NCBI RefSeq assembly: GCF_030929605.1
Contig: NZ_JAVFVS010000010.1
Coordinates: 186,001 to 250,000, forward strand
Reading direction: 5' to 3'
From: Flavobacterium sp. LHD-80
GTDB lineage: Bacteria; Bacteroidota; Bacteroidia; Flavobacteriales; Flavobacteriaceae
Length of the DNA: 64,000 nt
Numbering within the stretch: position 1 is the stretch's first letter; each line of letters opens with the position of its first letter. Position numbers and translations under genes: made by a program. The notes beneath the pieces were generated by a model that was given only the letters and a program-made list of their open reading frames with translations, did no database searches and had not been told where the DNA came from. Below are positions 10,828 to 19,195 of the stretch, one piece after another.

Positions 10828-13800
10828 TTAGAATGTAATTTTAAGATTAAAACCATATGATCTTCTAAATGGCAATGAACCATATTCAAAACCTTGTCCA
10901 TTTCCTGAAGTATACATAGATTCTGGATCAATGTTTGGCAAATCTTTGTTGAAAGTAAATAAGTTTCTTGCAAAAGCCGAAACATAAATTGAGTTGATTT
11001 TTGCTCCGCCAAAAACACTTTTTGGTATTTGATATCCTAAACTTACCTCTCTCAATTTCACATAAGAAGCATCATAAATGAATGGTGCTGGAGTATTATT
11101 GAAAACTGAAGTCCAGTAATCTTGCGGATTTACAGGAGTTGTATTTTTCACATAAACCGGATTAGCTTCAGTTCCTGTGTTTTTAACTCCGTTAGCTACA
11201 TAACCAGCGGTTGGAATCCATGTTGCTTGGCTAAAGTTTGGATCGTTTGCAACCGCTTGAGCTCTTGCTGCATTGTATGCATCTCTACCTTCAGTAGTAA
11301 CATCAAGAAGTCCTTTTTGTGCTGCAAGTGAATTGGTCATAGAATAAACATCCATTCCAAATTTCATATCAATTAAAAATTGAAGTGTAAATCCTTTATA
11401 AGAAAAACGGTTTGTTAAACCTGCCGCCCAGTCTGGAAGACCTTTCCCTAAAGCAACTTTAGTATCTGTATATAAAGGTAGACCATTTGCTCCAACGATC
11501 ATTTCTCCAGAAGGCGTTTTTTGGAAATCTTTACCAATAATAGTTCCGTATTGTCCTCCAACTTGTGCAACAATCGCCGCACCAGCCCAACGTGCTTCAG
11601 AAATAGTATACGTATCAATATCTGGATGCAAAGAAATAATTGAGTTTTTGTTTTTAGAAAAGTTCAAATCAATTCCCCATTCAAAATCCTTAGTTTTGAT
11701 TGGTGTTCCAGATAAGAAAATCTCAATACCTTCGTTACGAAGTTTACCTGCATTTACTGAAATAAACTCATAACCAGAAGTTGCAGAAGAAGGCAAATCA
11801 ATTGTTTGATCTGAAGTATCTTCACGATAAACTGTAATATCAGCTTTTAATCTGTTTTTGAAGAAAGCAGTTTCAAGTCCAAACTCGACTCCTGTTTTAG
11901 ACTGATAAGTCAAATTAGGATTTGGTGCCGAAGTATTTTTGATATTTACAACGCTACCTCCATTATAAGAAGAATAAGTAGTGTAATTTAAAGCATTTTT
12001 GTAAGCTCCCGGTGCGTTTGAAACCTGTGCCCAAGAAGCTCTGAATTTTCCATAAGAGAAAGTATCACTTTGAATATCAAATGCATCAGAGAAAACAAAA
12101 CCTAACGAAGCTGCTGGATAAAAAGCATCTTTGTTGATTACACTAAACCAGTCATTTCTTCCTGTAAACTCAGCATATAAATAACCTTTATAATCAAACT
12201 TAGCAGAACCGTAAATAGAATTTGTTCTAGTTTTAGTGTCTTGTGGTGCATTTTCTGTTTGGTTAGAGAAGTTGCTAATATACTCTGTACCCGGCTCAAT
12301 AATATTTGTTCCAAATCTAGAATTTTGTTGTCTTCTAAAATCTCTTCTTCCTGTACCTAAAATTCCAGAAAATGTCAAATCTGTAGCTAATTTTATGTTG
12401 CTGAAAGTGGCAATAAAATCGGTATTCTGTTCAGAAACTGTAATATTTTCTAATCCAAGGTAACCAAGATCTCTTCCTGGCCAAGTACTTCCTTTGGCCA
12501 TAAAATCTTTAGAATTAAAATTATAAGTATCTAAACCAGTTCTGAACGTTAATCCTAACCAGTTTTTAACCTGATACGTTCCTGTAACATTACCAATAAA
12601 ACGATTTTTTACTGTAGCATTATGATTTTCGTTTACAACCCAATACGGATTCAATAAATAAACGTTGTTATTCCACTGATACATTGAACCATCAACTGGG
12701 TTTACAGAATTTTTAAGCCAAGCTTGATCAATATTTGGTGCTAAACCACTTAATGAATACCCAACATTATTTGGCGAATCTCCTAAACCTGGTCTATTAT
12801 TTGTGTTTTCTGCAATATAATTTACATTGGCATCCAAAGTAAATTTATCCGATTTAATAGTTCCATTTAAAGTAGCATTGTTTCTTTCTAAACCAGATTC
12901 TGGAATCACGTCGTCATTTTTAAGACTATTGAATCCAAAACGAACAAATGCATTATCACTTCCTGCCGAAAGCGCAATACCGTTTGATATTGTAACTCCC
13001 GTTTTAAAGAAATCCTGAATATTATTATCGACTCTAGCATAAGGTTTCATAGAACCGTCAAATATTTTAACTTCTTGTCCTACTGTTGCAGAGAATTTAG
13101 GACCCCATGCATTTGTAGTATATCCATATATTTCAGTTGGCGCTTTTGTTGGATCTGGCAAAATTCCGTTTGAACCAGTCCCATATTCAGTCTGGTAGTC
13201 ACTGTATTTAGCGTTTACTCGATCAAAGCTCACACCACTTGTTATTTCAACCTGTAATTTTCCTTTGCTTCCTTTTTTAGTTGTAATTAAAATTACACCA
13301 TTTAACGCTCTAGAACCATAAAGTGCTGCTGCAGCCGCTCCTTTAAGAACCGTCAAACTTTCAATATCATTTGGATTGATGCTCGAAATACCATCCCCAC
13401 TATCTCTTCCGTCAAACCATTTACTTGTCGCGGCCTGATCATTATTCAAACCTGAATTATCAATAGGAACACCATCTACAACATAAAGTGGCTGGTTACT
13501 TTCACCAATGCTAGATATACCTCTAATAATAACTCTTGTACTTCCTCCTACACCTGTTGCAGGAATCGATACATCAACACCGGCAACTTTACCTGAAAGT
13601 GCAGTTGCAACGTTTGTTGTAATTACTTTGTTTAATTGATCTCCTTTAACATCTTGAACTGCATACCCCAGCTCTTTCTTTTGTCTCTTGATACCTAACG
13701 CTGTAACAACTACTTCATTTAAATTTTGTGCATCAGGAGTCAGTACAACATTAATTGTTGTAGCGCCTGCAACGGTAACAGCTTTAGTTTTAATTCCAAT

Positions 13801-14016
13801 ATACGAAAACACAAGAACATCTCCTGTAGATGCTTGAATCGTATAGACTCCGTCAAAATCCGATTGAGTTACGTTTTTTGTACCTTGAACTAATACAGTT
13901 ACTCCAGGCAACGGCAGTCCGCTCTCATCGCTTACCAAACCTTTGATAGTTTTCACCTGTCCGCTCATAAATTGCGTGGTGAGAAAAATCACAAAGATTA
14001 ATACAAATTGTTTCAT
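10828..14016 (-). CDS. SusC/RagA TonB-dependent outer-membrane transporter (first pair)
   Basis: 1062-residue outer-membrane importer. It has a signal peptide (MKQFVLIFVIFLTTQFMSGQ), a carboxypeptidase-like domain (IKGLVSDESGLPLPGVTVLV), a plug (ALGIKRQKKELGYAV, QPLYVVDGVPID, LKGAAAAALYGSRALNGVI) and a beta-barrel that ends in LKITF. It leads the susC-susD-GH18 transcript and is divergent from the histidine kinase gene, with a 208-nt shared control region. By order it matches CusCI of F. johnsoniae, the importer of the primary pair. Substrate assignment rests on that synteny and on the flanking chitinase genes. Confidence 0.95.
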   Translation of the reverse strand: MKQFVLIFVIFLTTQFMSGQVKTIKGLVSDESGLPLPGVTVLVQGTKNVTQSDFDGVYTIQASTGDVLVFSYIGIKTKAVTVAGATTINVVLTPDAQNLNEVVVTALGIKRQKKELGYAVQDVKGDQLNKVITTNVATALSGKVAGVDVSIPATGVGGSTRVIIRGISSIGESNQPLYVVDGVPIDNSGLNNDQAATSKWFDGRDSGDGISSINPNDIESLTVLKGAAAAALYGSRALNGVILITTKKGSKGKLQVEITSGVSFDRVNAKYSDYQTEYGTGSNGILPDPTKAPTEIYGYTTNAWGPKFSATVGQEVKIFDGSMKPYARVDNNIQDFFKTGVTISNGIALSAGSDNAFVRFGFNSLKNDDVIPESGLERNNATLNGTIKSDKFTLDANVNYIAENTNNRPGLGDSPNNVGYSLSGLAPNIDQAWLKNSVNPVDGSMYQWNNNVYLLNPYWVVNENHNATVKNRFIGNVTGTYQVKNWLGLTFRTGLDTYNFNSKDFMAKGSTWPGRDLGYLGLENITVSEQNTDFIATFSNIKLATDLTFSGILGTGRRDFRRQQNSRFGTNIIEPGTEYISNFSNQTENAPQDTKTRTNSIYGSAKFDYKGYLYAEFTGRNDWFSVINKDAFYPAASLGFVFSDAFDIQSDTFSYGKFRASWAQVSNAPGAYKNALNYTTYSSYNGGSVVNIKNTSAPNPNLTYQSKTGVEFGLETAFFKNRLKADITVYREDTSDQTIDLPSSATSGYEFISVNAGKLRNEGIEIFLSGTPIKTKDFEWGIDLNFSKNKNSIISLHPDIDTYTISEARWAGAAIVAQVGGQYGTIIGKDFQKTPSGEMIVGANGLPLYTDTKVALGKGLPDWAAGLTNRFSYKGFTLQFLIDMKFGMDVYSMTNSLAAQKGLLDVTTEGRDAYNAARAQAVANDPNFSQATWIPTAGYVANGVKNTGTEANPVYVKNTTPVNPQDYWTSVFNNTPAPFIYDASYVKLREVSLGYQIPKSVFGGAKINSIYVSAFARNLFTFNKDLPNIDPESMYTSGNGQGFEYGSLPFRRSYGFNLKITF

Positions 14017-14077
14017 TTTTTCATGGTTTTTTTTTAGTTATGCGATAAATTTATTGTTAATTTTAACATAAATAAAA

Positions 14078-14155
14078 CAATTTATACAAACAGCAGAAAA
14101 CTTTAAACAAACGACACAAATCATTCAACATTATGTTTTACGAAAACGTTATACC
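14078..14155 (-). promoter_or_regulatory. Conserved promoter/operator block of first susC
   Basis: Ungapped partner of 7891-7967. It contains GTTTTACGAAAAC within 14134-14148, an identical ACTTTAAACAAACGAC core, a TTTG element on the minus strand (14108-14111), 21 nt, and TATAAATT (14079-14086). The position is about 63 nt before the ATG, nearly the same as at the other susC. The palindromic part also lies about 77-90 nt upstream of the divergent histidine kinase gene, so one bound regulator could act on both sides. Confidence 0.7.
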
Positions 14156-14224
14156 ACTGAAATAAAGCACCATATCGCTTTTTTTACATTTTTTTTTGCA
14201 AAAGAATTGCGTTTTAGCTACTAA

Positions 14225-15340
14225 TTGTTTAAAGTTGCAGAAGAATTAAAAGTTTGTCAAAAAAAAGTTAACCCCCAAGAAACTAAGTTGAACGAAATTC
14301 AAAAATTAAAATTTGACATCAAACTTCAAAATCATATTTGGTTTTGGGGCATTTATTTTACTTTAAACTTTTTAAGATGGGGTGCGTATTTCAATGACTA
14401 TCCTTATGCTTTCAAATCAAATTCGATTGAGTTTGCATTAGTTATACCTTTAGTATATTTCAATTTGTTTGTTTTAGTGCCAAGATTTGTCCTGAAACAA
14501 AAGTACATTCTATATACACTCTTGCTTTTAATTAGCTTATTTGCAATGTATTTATGCAAAACAGCACTTACCTATTATATTATATCTGAAAATATTTGGC
14601 CAGAAGCCAACCGAGAATATCATCCGTTTGAGATTAATCATATTGTAGCGGTTTGTATTGGAGAGCTTTACGTCTTGGCTATGGCTTCATCTGTTTATCT
14701 TACTTTAACCTGGCTGAGAGAACGTGAAAGAAACAGATCGTTAAGAGAAAATCAATTTAAAATCAAATTAAAGTATCTTGAAAATCAAATTCAGCCACAT
14801 TTCTTTTTTAACACCTTAAATAACTTATACGCTTTATCGCTAGAATCTTCAAATAAAGTTCCAGACGTGATCATTAAATTATCAAATTTGATGGAATATG
14901 TTTTATATGATGTAAAAGGAACCAAATTTGTCCCACTTATAAAAGAAATAGATTACATTCAAAATTACATCGAAATCGAAAAGCTTCGTTTTGAAAATGT
15001 GGAAGTTACCATAAATTTAGAATCAAATATCGAAGACATTGTAGTACCACCATTAATATTCATTTCATTGGTAGAGAATGCCTTTAAACATGGAGGTTTA
15101 AACAATCGAAACTTAAAAATCAAGATCAATTGTAAAGTTATCGACAATAAATTGTTAGATTTTGAAATCCTAAATAATTTTGTAATTTCACAAAATCTTA
15201 ATCAAAAAGGAGGAATTGGATTAATCAATACTAAAAAGAGATTAAAGTTAATTTACAAGAATAATTACAGCTTAAAACAGTCAACAAAACTAAATTACTA
15301 TATAATCCGTTTGCAAATACCTATTCATAATGAAGATTAA
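14225..15340 (+). CDS. LytS-type sensor histidine kinase of the chitin locus
   Basis: Inner-membrane sensor with about four membrane segments (roughly 36-55, 68-86, 96-118, 140-165), a short coiled linker, and a His_kinase domain with phospho-accepting His192 in QIQPHFFFNTLNN. The ATPase part has VENAFKHG (283-290) and GGIGLINTKKRL (329-340). No ATG exists near the start. An in-frame TAA lies directly before the TTG at 14225, and another TTG is at 14288 (residue 22), so the start must be non-ATG and either could be used. The next gene overlaps by 11 nt. By order it is the CusS-like kinase that senses chitin breakdown products. Confidence 0.9.
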   Translation: MFKVAEELKVCQKKVNPQETKLNEIQKLKFDIKLQNHIWFWGIYFTLNFLRWGAYFNDYPYAFKSNSIEFALVIPLVYFNLFVLVPRFVLKQKYILYTLLLLISLFAMYLCKTALTYYIISENIWPEANREYHPFEINHIVAVCIGELYVLAMASSVYLTLTWLRERERNRSLRENQFKIKLKYLENQIQPHFFFNTLNNLYALSLESSNKVPDVIIKLSNLMEYVLYDVKGTKFVPLIKEIDYIQNYIEIEKLRFENVEVTINLESNIEDIVVPPLIFISLVENAFKHGGLNNRNLKIKINCKVIDNKLLDFEILNNFVISQNLNQKGGIGLINTKKRLKLIYKNNYSLKQSTKLNYYIIRLQIPIHNED

Positions 15341-16031
15341 ATGCGTTTTGATCGACGATGAACCATTAGCTATCAAAGTCCTGCAAAATTACTTTACTAA
15401 TTTTACAGATTTTGAAGTTGTTGCTACATTCAATAATTCCCTGGAGGCACTTGATTTTATAAACAGTACGCCTGTCGATGCTGTGTTTTTAGACATCAAT
15501 ATGCCAATGATGACGGGATTTGAATTGATCAGTCTTATCGAAAACAAAACCAAAGTAATTATTACTACCGCTTTTAGAGAATTTGCAGCCGAAAGTTACG
15601 ATCTTGATGTTTTAGATTATTTAGTAAAACCAATTCCGCTTCCGCGATTTATAAAATGTATAAATAAAATCACAACCGAATACAACCTTAAAAACAATAT
15701 TAAAGTTGAAACCGTAAAAGGTGATTCGCATATTTTTATCAAAGTCGATAAAAAGATGATGAAAATTAATATTGAAGAAATATTATTTGTCGAAGGAATG
15801 AAAGAATACATAAAAGTAGTAACTCCAGATAAAACCTATATTACGCATAAATCGTTAACTTCATTATCTGAAGAATTGCCCGCCGATCGCTTTTTGCGAA
15901 TACATAAATCATACGTTATTGCCTTAAACAAGGTAAAATCGATCGAAGGAAACCGTATTCAAATACAATCTTACACTATTCCAATTGGTAGAAACTACAG
16001 CAAAGATGTAAAAAACAAAATATTGGAATAA
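15330..16031 (+). CDS. LytTR-family response regulator of the chitin locus
   Basis: 233-residue regulator. The receiver domain (1-120) has Asp10-Asp11, phospho-acceptor Asp55 in AVFLDINMPM and Lys100 in DYLVKP. The C-terminal LytTR DNA-binding domain (about 135-233) has ILFVEGMKEYIKV and FLRIHKSYVIALNKV. It starts inside the last codons of the kinase gene, a layout for coupled translation. Likely binds the conserved block upstream of both susC genes. LytTR proteins usually bind direct repeats, so the palindrome there needs either dimer binding or another factor. Confidence 0.93.
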   Translation: MKIKCVLIDDEPLAIKVLQNYFTNFTDFEVVATFNNSLEALDFINSTPVDAVFLDINMPMMTGFELISLIENKTKVIITTAFREFAAESYDLDVLDYLVKPIPLPRFIKCINKITTEYNLKNNIKVETVKGDSHIFIKVDKKMMKINIEEILFVEGMKEYIKVVTPDKTYITHKSLTSLSEELPADRFLRIHKSYVIALNKVKSIEGNRIQIQSYTIPIGRNYSKDVKNKILE

Positions 16032-16064
16032 ATCTTACTTCACATTTCATTTTCTAACTAAGTT

Positions 16065-16124
16065 AAAACTAACACATTGTTGAAAAAATGATGCTGTTTG
16101 TTTAAATTTAACATTATTTGTGTC
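16065..16124 (+). promoter_or_regulatory. Diverged copy of the chitin-locus promoter block before the importer
   Basis: The plus strand holds AAAAC, then CATTGTTGAA, then GTTTGTTTAAA, in the same order and almost the same spacing as the minus-strand sequence upstream of both susC genes. In the CATTnTTGAA-to-GTTTG stretch, 18 of 26 positions match the second susC block, and GTTTGTTTAAA is identical. The palindromic CGAAAACG part is absent. This suggests shared regulation, possibly with a different strength. Confidence 0.55.
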
Positions 16125-16208
16125 TTTTTATTTTTTTTTGCTATTCGTAACAAATATATTTACGGTCTTCAAAAAACAATATAATAAAAAATTAACCTTA
16201 TTACAGTT

Positions 16209-17663
16209 ATGAGTTCAGAAAATCTACAAACCAAGTGGGGACAGTTTATCCCATTGGTAATCGTATTCTTCTTTTGGGGGTTTGTTGCAGCCAGCAACGA
16301 TATCTTAATTCCCGTTTTTAAAACAGCATTTCATTTATCTCAAGGTGAAAGCCAATTAGTATCATTAGCTTTTTACATTGCTTACACAGTTGGATCTTTG
16401 ATCTACATGGGAATTTCAGTTTTAATAAAAGAGGATTTAGTAAATAAAATAGGTTACAAAAATGGTCTTTCATTAGGTTTGCTAATTTCTGCATTCGGAA
16501 CATTATTGTTTTATCCTGCAGCAAATACAGGATCTTTTCCTTTAATGTTGTCAGGATTATTTATTGTAGCACTTGGTTTTTCATTACAGCAAACTGTTGC
16601 AAATCCATTAGCAATTGCGCTAGGACCAATCGCAACTGGATCTCAAAGATTAACATTAGCTGGTGGAATTAACAATTTAGGAACTACTATTGGGCCACTA
16701 ATTGTGACTTTTGCTATCTTTGGATCAAGCACTGGAGCATCTACTTTAAGCATCGAAAGTGTAAAAATTCCTTATTTAATACTTGGTTTAGCATTTTTAT
16801 TAGTTGCAATTTTATTAAAATTCTCTTCATTGCCAGATAGACCTGCTTTAATTGAAGAAGAAATTGCAGCAGAAGGCACAACTGCAAAAAAATCTGCATT
16901 ACAATATCCGCAATTAGTAATGGGAATGATCGCAATCTTTCTTTATGTGGGTGTTGAAGTTTCGACAGCAAGTAACTTACCTGCTTACATGGAATCTCTT
17001 ATCAATGCAAAAACTGGCGTTCTTTATACATTACAGGAAATCTCTCCTTACATCTCTCTTTACTGGGCAAGTTTAATGATTGGTCGTTGGACAGGAGCTA
17101 TCGAAGCTTTTACAGATAAAGCAAGTTTACAGCAAATATTACGTTTCGTTGCGCCTTACTTAGCTTTTGGAGTTTTCTTAGCTGTAAATGCTATCGCAAA
17201 ACACGATTTAACGCCATTTTACATCTACGGTTTAATCATTTTAGTGTTAATTGCTGCAGATATTGCAAGTAAAGGAAATCCAGCTAGAATGTTGCTTATA
17301 TTTTCAGCGTTAGGAATTGTAGCTTTAGCTGTTGGAATGTCAACTACCGGTATTGTAAGTATATATGCTTTTACAAGCGTTGGTTTATTCTGCAGTACAC
17401 TTTGGCCATGTATCTTTACTTTAGCAGTAAGCGGATTAGGAAAAAATACAAGTCAAGGAAGCAGCTTCTTAATTATGATGATTATGGGTGGTGGTATTAT
17501 CAGTTGGTTACAAGGATTTGTTTCTGAATCGATCGGTATTCACGCTAGTTATATAGTAGGAGTTTTATGTTTTGCGTATTTAGCATTTTATGCTTGGAGC
17601 GTAAGCTCAATCCTTAAAAAACAAGGAATCAGTTTTGACAAAAAACTTTCTGGAGGTCACTAG
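16209..17663 (+). CDS. MFS sugar transporter (FucP/glucose-galactose type), inner-membrane importer
   Basis: 484-residue inner-membrane permease with about 12 membrane segments. It begins with LVIVFFFWGFVAASNDILIPVFK, typical of the fucose/glucose-galactose MFS group that also contains NagP. A central hydrophilic loop (about 212-232) separates the halves. It closes the chitin locus and is followed by a strong terminator. It has its own upstream control block about 180 nt after the response regulator. By order it equals the inner-membrane transporter of the F. johnsoniae locus, so GlcNAc or chitobiose is the likely substrate; this is inferred. Confidence 0.92.
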   Translation: MSSENLQTKWGQFIPLVIVFFFWGFVAASNDILIPVFKTAFHLSQGESQLVSLAFYIAYTVGSLIYMGISVLIKEDLVNKIGYKNGLSLGLLISAFGTLLFYPAANTGSFPLMLSGLFIVALGFSLQQTVANPLAIALGPIATGSQRLTLAGGINNLGTTIGPLIVTFAIFGSSTGASTLSIESVKIPYLILGLAFLLVAILLKFSSLPDRPALIEEEIAAEGTTAKKSALQYPQLVMGMIAIFLYVGVEVSTASNLPAYMESLINAKTGVLYTLQEISPYISLYWASLMIGRWTGAIEAFTDKASLQQILRFVAPYLAFGVFLAVNAIAKHDLTPFYIYGLIILVLIAADIASKGNPARMLLIFSALGIVALAVGMSTTGIVSIYAFTSVGLFCSTLWPCIFTLAVSGLGKNTSQGSSFLIMMIMGGGIISWLQGFVSESIGIHASYIVGVLCFAYLAFYAWSVSSILKKQGISFDKKLSGGH

Positions 17664-17686
17664 AAAACACACATACAAATAAAAAA

Positions 17687-17719
17687 ACGCTCATTTTAAT
17701 TAAATGGGCGTTTTTTTTT
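17687..17719 (+). terminator. Intrinsic terminator after the sugar importer
   Basis: ACGCTCATTT pairs with AAATGGGCGT (one wobble) around a short TAATT-type loop, followed by nine or more T. It marks the right end of the chitin utilization locus. Confidence 0.9.
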
Positions 17720-17734
17720 ATCATCAAAGCAATA

Positions 17735-17782
17735 AATCTTAGAATCTTAGAACCTCAGAATCTTAGTATCTCAGCATCTTAT
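17735..17782 (-). repeat. Period-8 tandem array (CTAAGATT)n at a gene end
   Basis: On the minus strand six units of 8 bp run directly out of the stop codon of the next gene: CTGAGATA, CTAAGATT, CTGAGGTT, CTAAGATT, CTAAGATT, with the stop inside the first partial unit. Variation is concentrated at two or three positions of the unit. A second array with the same word is at 36571-36610, also at a stop codon. Confidence 0.85.
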
Positions 17783-18276
17783 TTAGCATTGATAATATTA
17801 TTCAAATTCGCTTTAAAAACTGCTTTATTTTGCGCCGATAATTTATAAACGACCTCTTTATCTGCGTGAATAATAACTTTGTCAATATCAGCTTTTAAAA
17901 GCGCATTAGGATCTTTAATTTTTAAAGTACATGCTCCATCAAAAAAACCGTCATCTTCAATTATTTTTCTGGCTTCAATAACAGTTCCATCTGTCAAAAC
18001 TGCCGAAATTGTCATTTCTTTATTCAGCGTTTTCGAATAAAAACCATCCATAACCAATAATAATCGATACGAATTTTTAAGCTCTGGCCCTTTAAATTCA
18101 TGTCGGGTAATATTGTACCGCAGACCTTTTGCCAGAGTCTGAAATTTGGTCGTGCAATCCAGTTCATAAGTAGCCACATCACCGGCGTCGTTAACACTTG
18201 TCAGAACTTTGGCTGCTTGAGCATTTATAGATAAAGTTGCAGCAAAAAACGAAACTAAAACTAAGATCATTTTCAT
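17779..18276 (-). CDS. Secreted protein of unknown function, 165 aa
   Basis: Not recognised. The protein has a clear signal peptide (MKMILVLVSFFAATLSINAQ) and a soluble body of about 145 residues with a few conserved-looking features, such as AAKVLTSVNDAGDVATYELDC and GFFDGACTLKIKD. Two cysteines could form a disulfide in the periplasm. It stands alone between the chitin-locus terminator and the aldolase gene, with a terminator on its upstream side. Its stop codon lies within a period-8 repeat array. Function unknown; start ATG is unambiguous. Confidence 0.8.
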   Translation of the reverse strand: MKMILVLVSFFAATLSINAQAAKVLTSVNDAGDVATYELDCTTKFQTLAKGLRYNITRHEFKGPELKNSYRLLLVMDGFYSKTLNKEMTISAVLTDGTVIEARKIIEDDGFFDGACTLKIKDPNALLKADIDKVIIHADKEVVYKLSAQNKAVFKANLNNIINAK

Positions 18277-18305
18277 AAATATTTCTTTTAACGTTTACAT
18301 AAAAG

Positions 18306-18346
18306 TAAAAAAAAATCGTCTCTCTTCAACAGAAGAAAGACGATTT
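18306..18346 (-). terminator. Intrinsic terminator of the transaldolase-like gene
   Basis: A 15-bp stem with one mismatch (18313-18327 with 18332-18346) and a 4-nt loop. On the minus strand it is followed by a run of T. It separates the aldolase gene from the secreted protein gene. Confidence 0.9.
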
Positions 18347-18368
18347 AATATTTATAAGAGTCTGATTC

Positions 18369-19025
18369 TTATTTATTTCCTTTTTCAAAATCAGCTACAA
18401 ACTGAGCTAAACCAATATCAGTTAAAGGATGTTTCAATAAACCGTAAATTGCAGAAAGTGGTCCAGTCATAACGTCAGCACCAATTTTAGCACAGTTTAC
18501 AATATGCATAGTGTGGCGTACAGAAGCTGCCAAGATTTGAGTCTCATAACCGTAGTTATCATAGATTTCTCTAATTTCCTGAATCAAATTCAATCCATCA
18601 GTTGAAACATCATCTAAACGCCCAATAAAAGGAGAAACATAAGTTGCTCCAGCTTTAGCAGCCAATAAAGCCTGTCCAGCAGAGAAAACAAGAGTTACAT
18701 TTGTTTTAATTCCTTTATCCGAAAAATATTTTGCAGCCATAACACCTTCTTTAGTCATTGGCAATTTTACAACGATTTGATCGTGCAATTCAGCTAGTTC
18801 TTCACCTTCTTTGATCATTCCATCAAAATCCAATGCATTCACTTCAGCACTTACATCACCTTCTACAAGATTACAGATGTCAACATAATGCTTTAAAATA
18901 TTGTCTTTTCCAGTAATTCCTTCTTTTGCCATCAATGACGGATTAGTTGTTACACCATCCAAAACTCCTAAAGCTTGTGCTTCTTTAATTTGAGCTAAAT
19001 TAGCTGTATCAATAAAAAATTTCAT
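18369..19025 (-). CDS. fsa: Transaldolase / fructose-6-phosphate aldolase family (TalC/Fsa type)
   Basis: 218-residue cytoplasmic enzyme of the small transaldolase family (MipB/TalC/FSA). [20 protein letters not shown] is the classic start, GVTTNPSLM follows, and Schiff-base Lys87 sits in [28 protein letters not shown] and SPFIGRLDD are further family motifs. It moves a dihydroxyacetone unit between sugar phosphates in the pentose phosphate pathway or cleaves fructose-6-P. Sequence alone does not separate the two activities; most annotators call this form a transaldolase. Single gene with its own terminator. Confidence 0.93.
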   Translation of the reverse strand: MKFFIDTANLAQIKEAQALGVLDGVTTNPSLMAKEGITGKDNILKHYVDICNLVEGDVSAEVNALDFDGMIKEGEELAELHDQIVVKLPMTKEGVMAAKYFSDKGIKTNVTLVFSAGQALLAAKAGATYVSPFIGRLDDVSTDGLNLIQEIREIYDNYGYETQILAASVRHTMHIVNCAKIGADVMTGPLSAIYGLLKHPLTDIGLAQFVADFEKGNK

Positions 19026-19066
19026 AATTTATATATTTATAATTGTGTTGAACATTCTCAGGGCGT

Positions 19067-19128
19067 GACCTTATTTGCAAAAGGCGCACGTAGCAAACCG
19101 CTTATGCGCGCCTTTCGCAAATAAGGTC
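19067..19128. repeat. 21-bp inverted repeat with 20-nt loop
   Basis: Positions 19067-19087 and 19108-19128 are complementary at 20 of 21 positions, enclosing a 20-nt GC-richer loop. The arm reads GACCTTATTTGC then AAAGGCGC on one side. The element sits upstream of the aldolase start and downstream of the lipoprotein gene. It lacks a T-run, so it is not a standard terminator. Confidence 0.85.
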
Positions 19129-19172
19129 GGGCTATCCGCACTACTTCGGTAGTAAGCTTCTATCCCTCACGC
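19125..19172. repeat. Dispersed palindromic element, GGGCTATCCGC...TATCCCTCACGC
   Basis: GGTCGGGCTATCCGC is followed by a hairpin with a 5-bp stem ACTAC/GTAGT and a TTCG tetraloop (19140-19153), then CTTCTATCCCTCACGC. A related element with a longer hairpin is at 35671-35754. The framing words resemble a dispersed repeat common in flavobacterial genomes. It directly abuts the 21-bp inverted repeat. Confidence 0.65.
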
Positions 19173-19195
19173 AAACTCAGCTGCAAAATTACAAC

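Noticed and set aside
10806..11018. 70-codon minus-strand frame at the end of the first susC
   Set aside because: Out-of-frame shadow of susC; the real susD start is at 10816.
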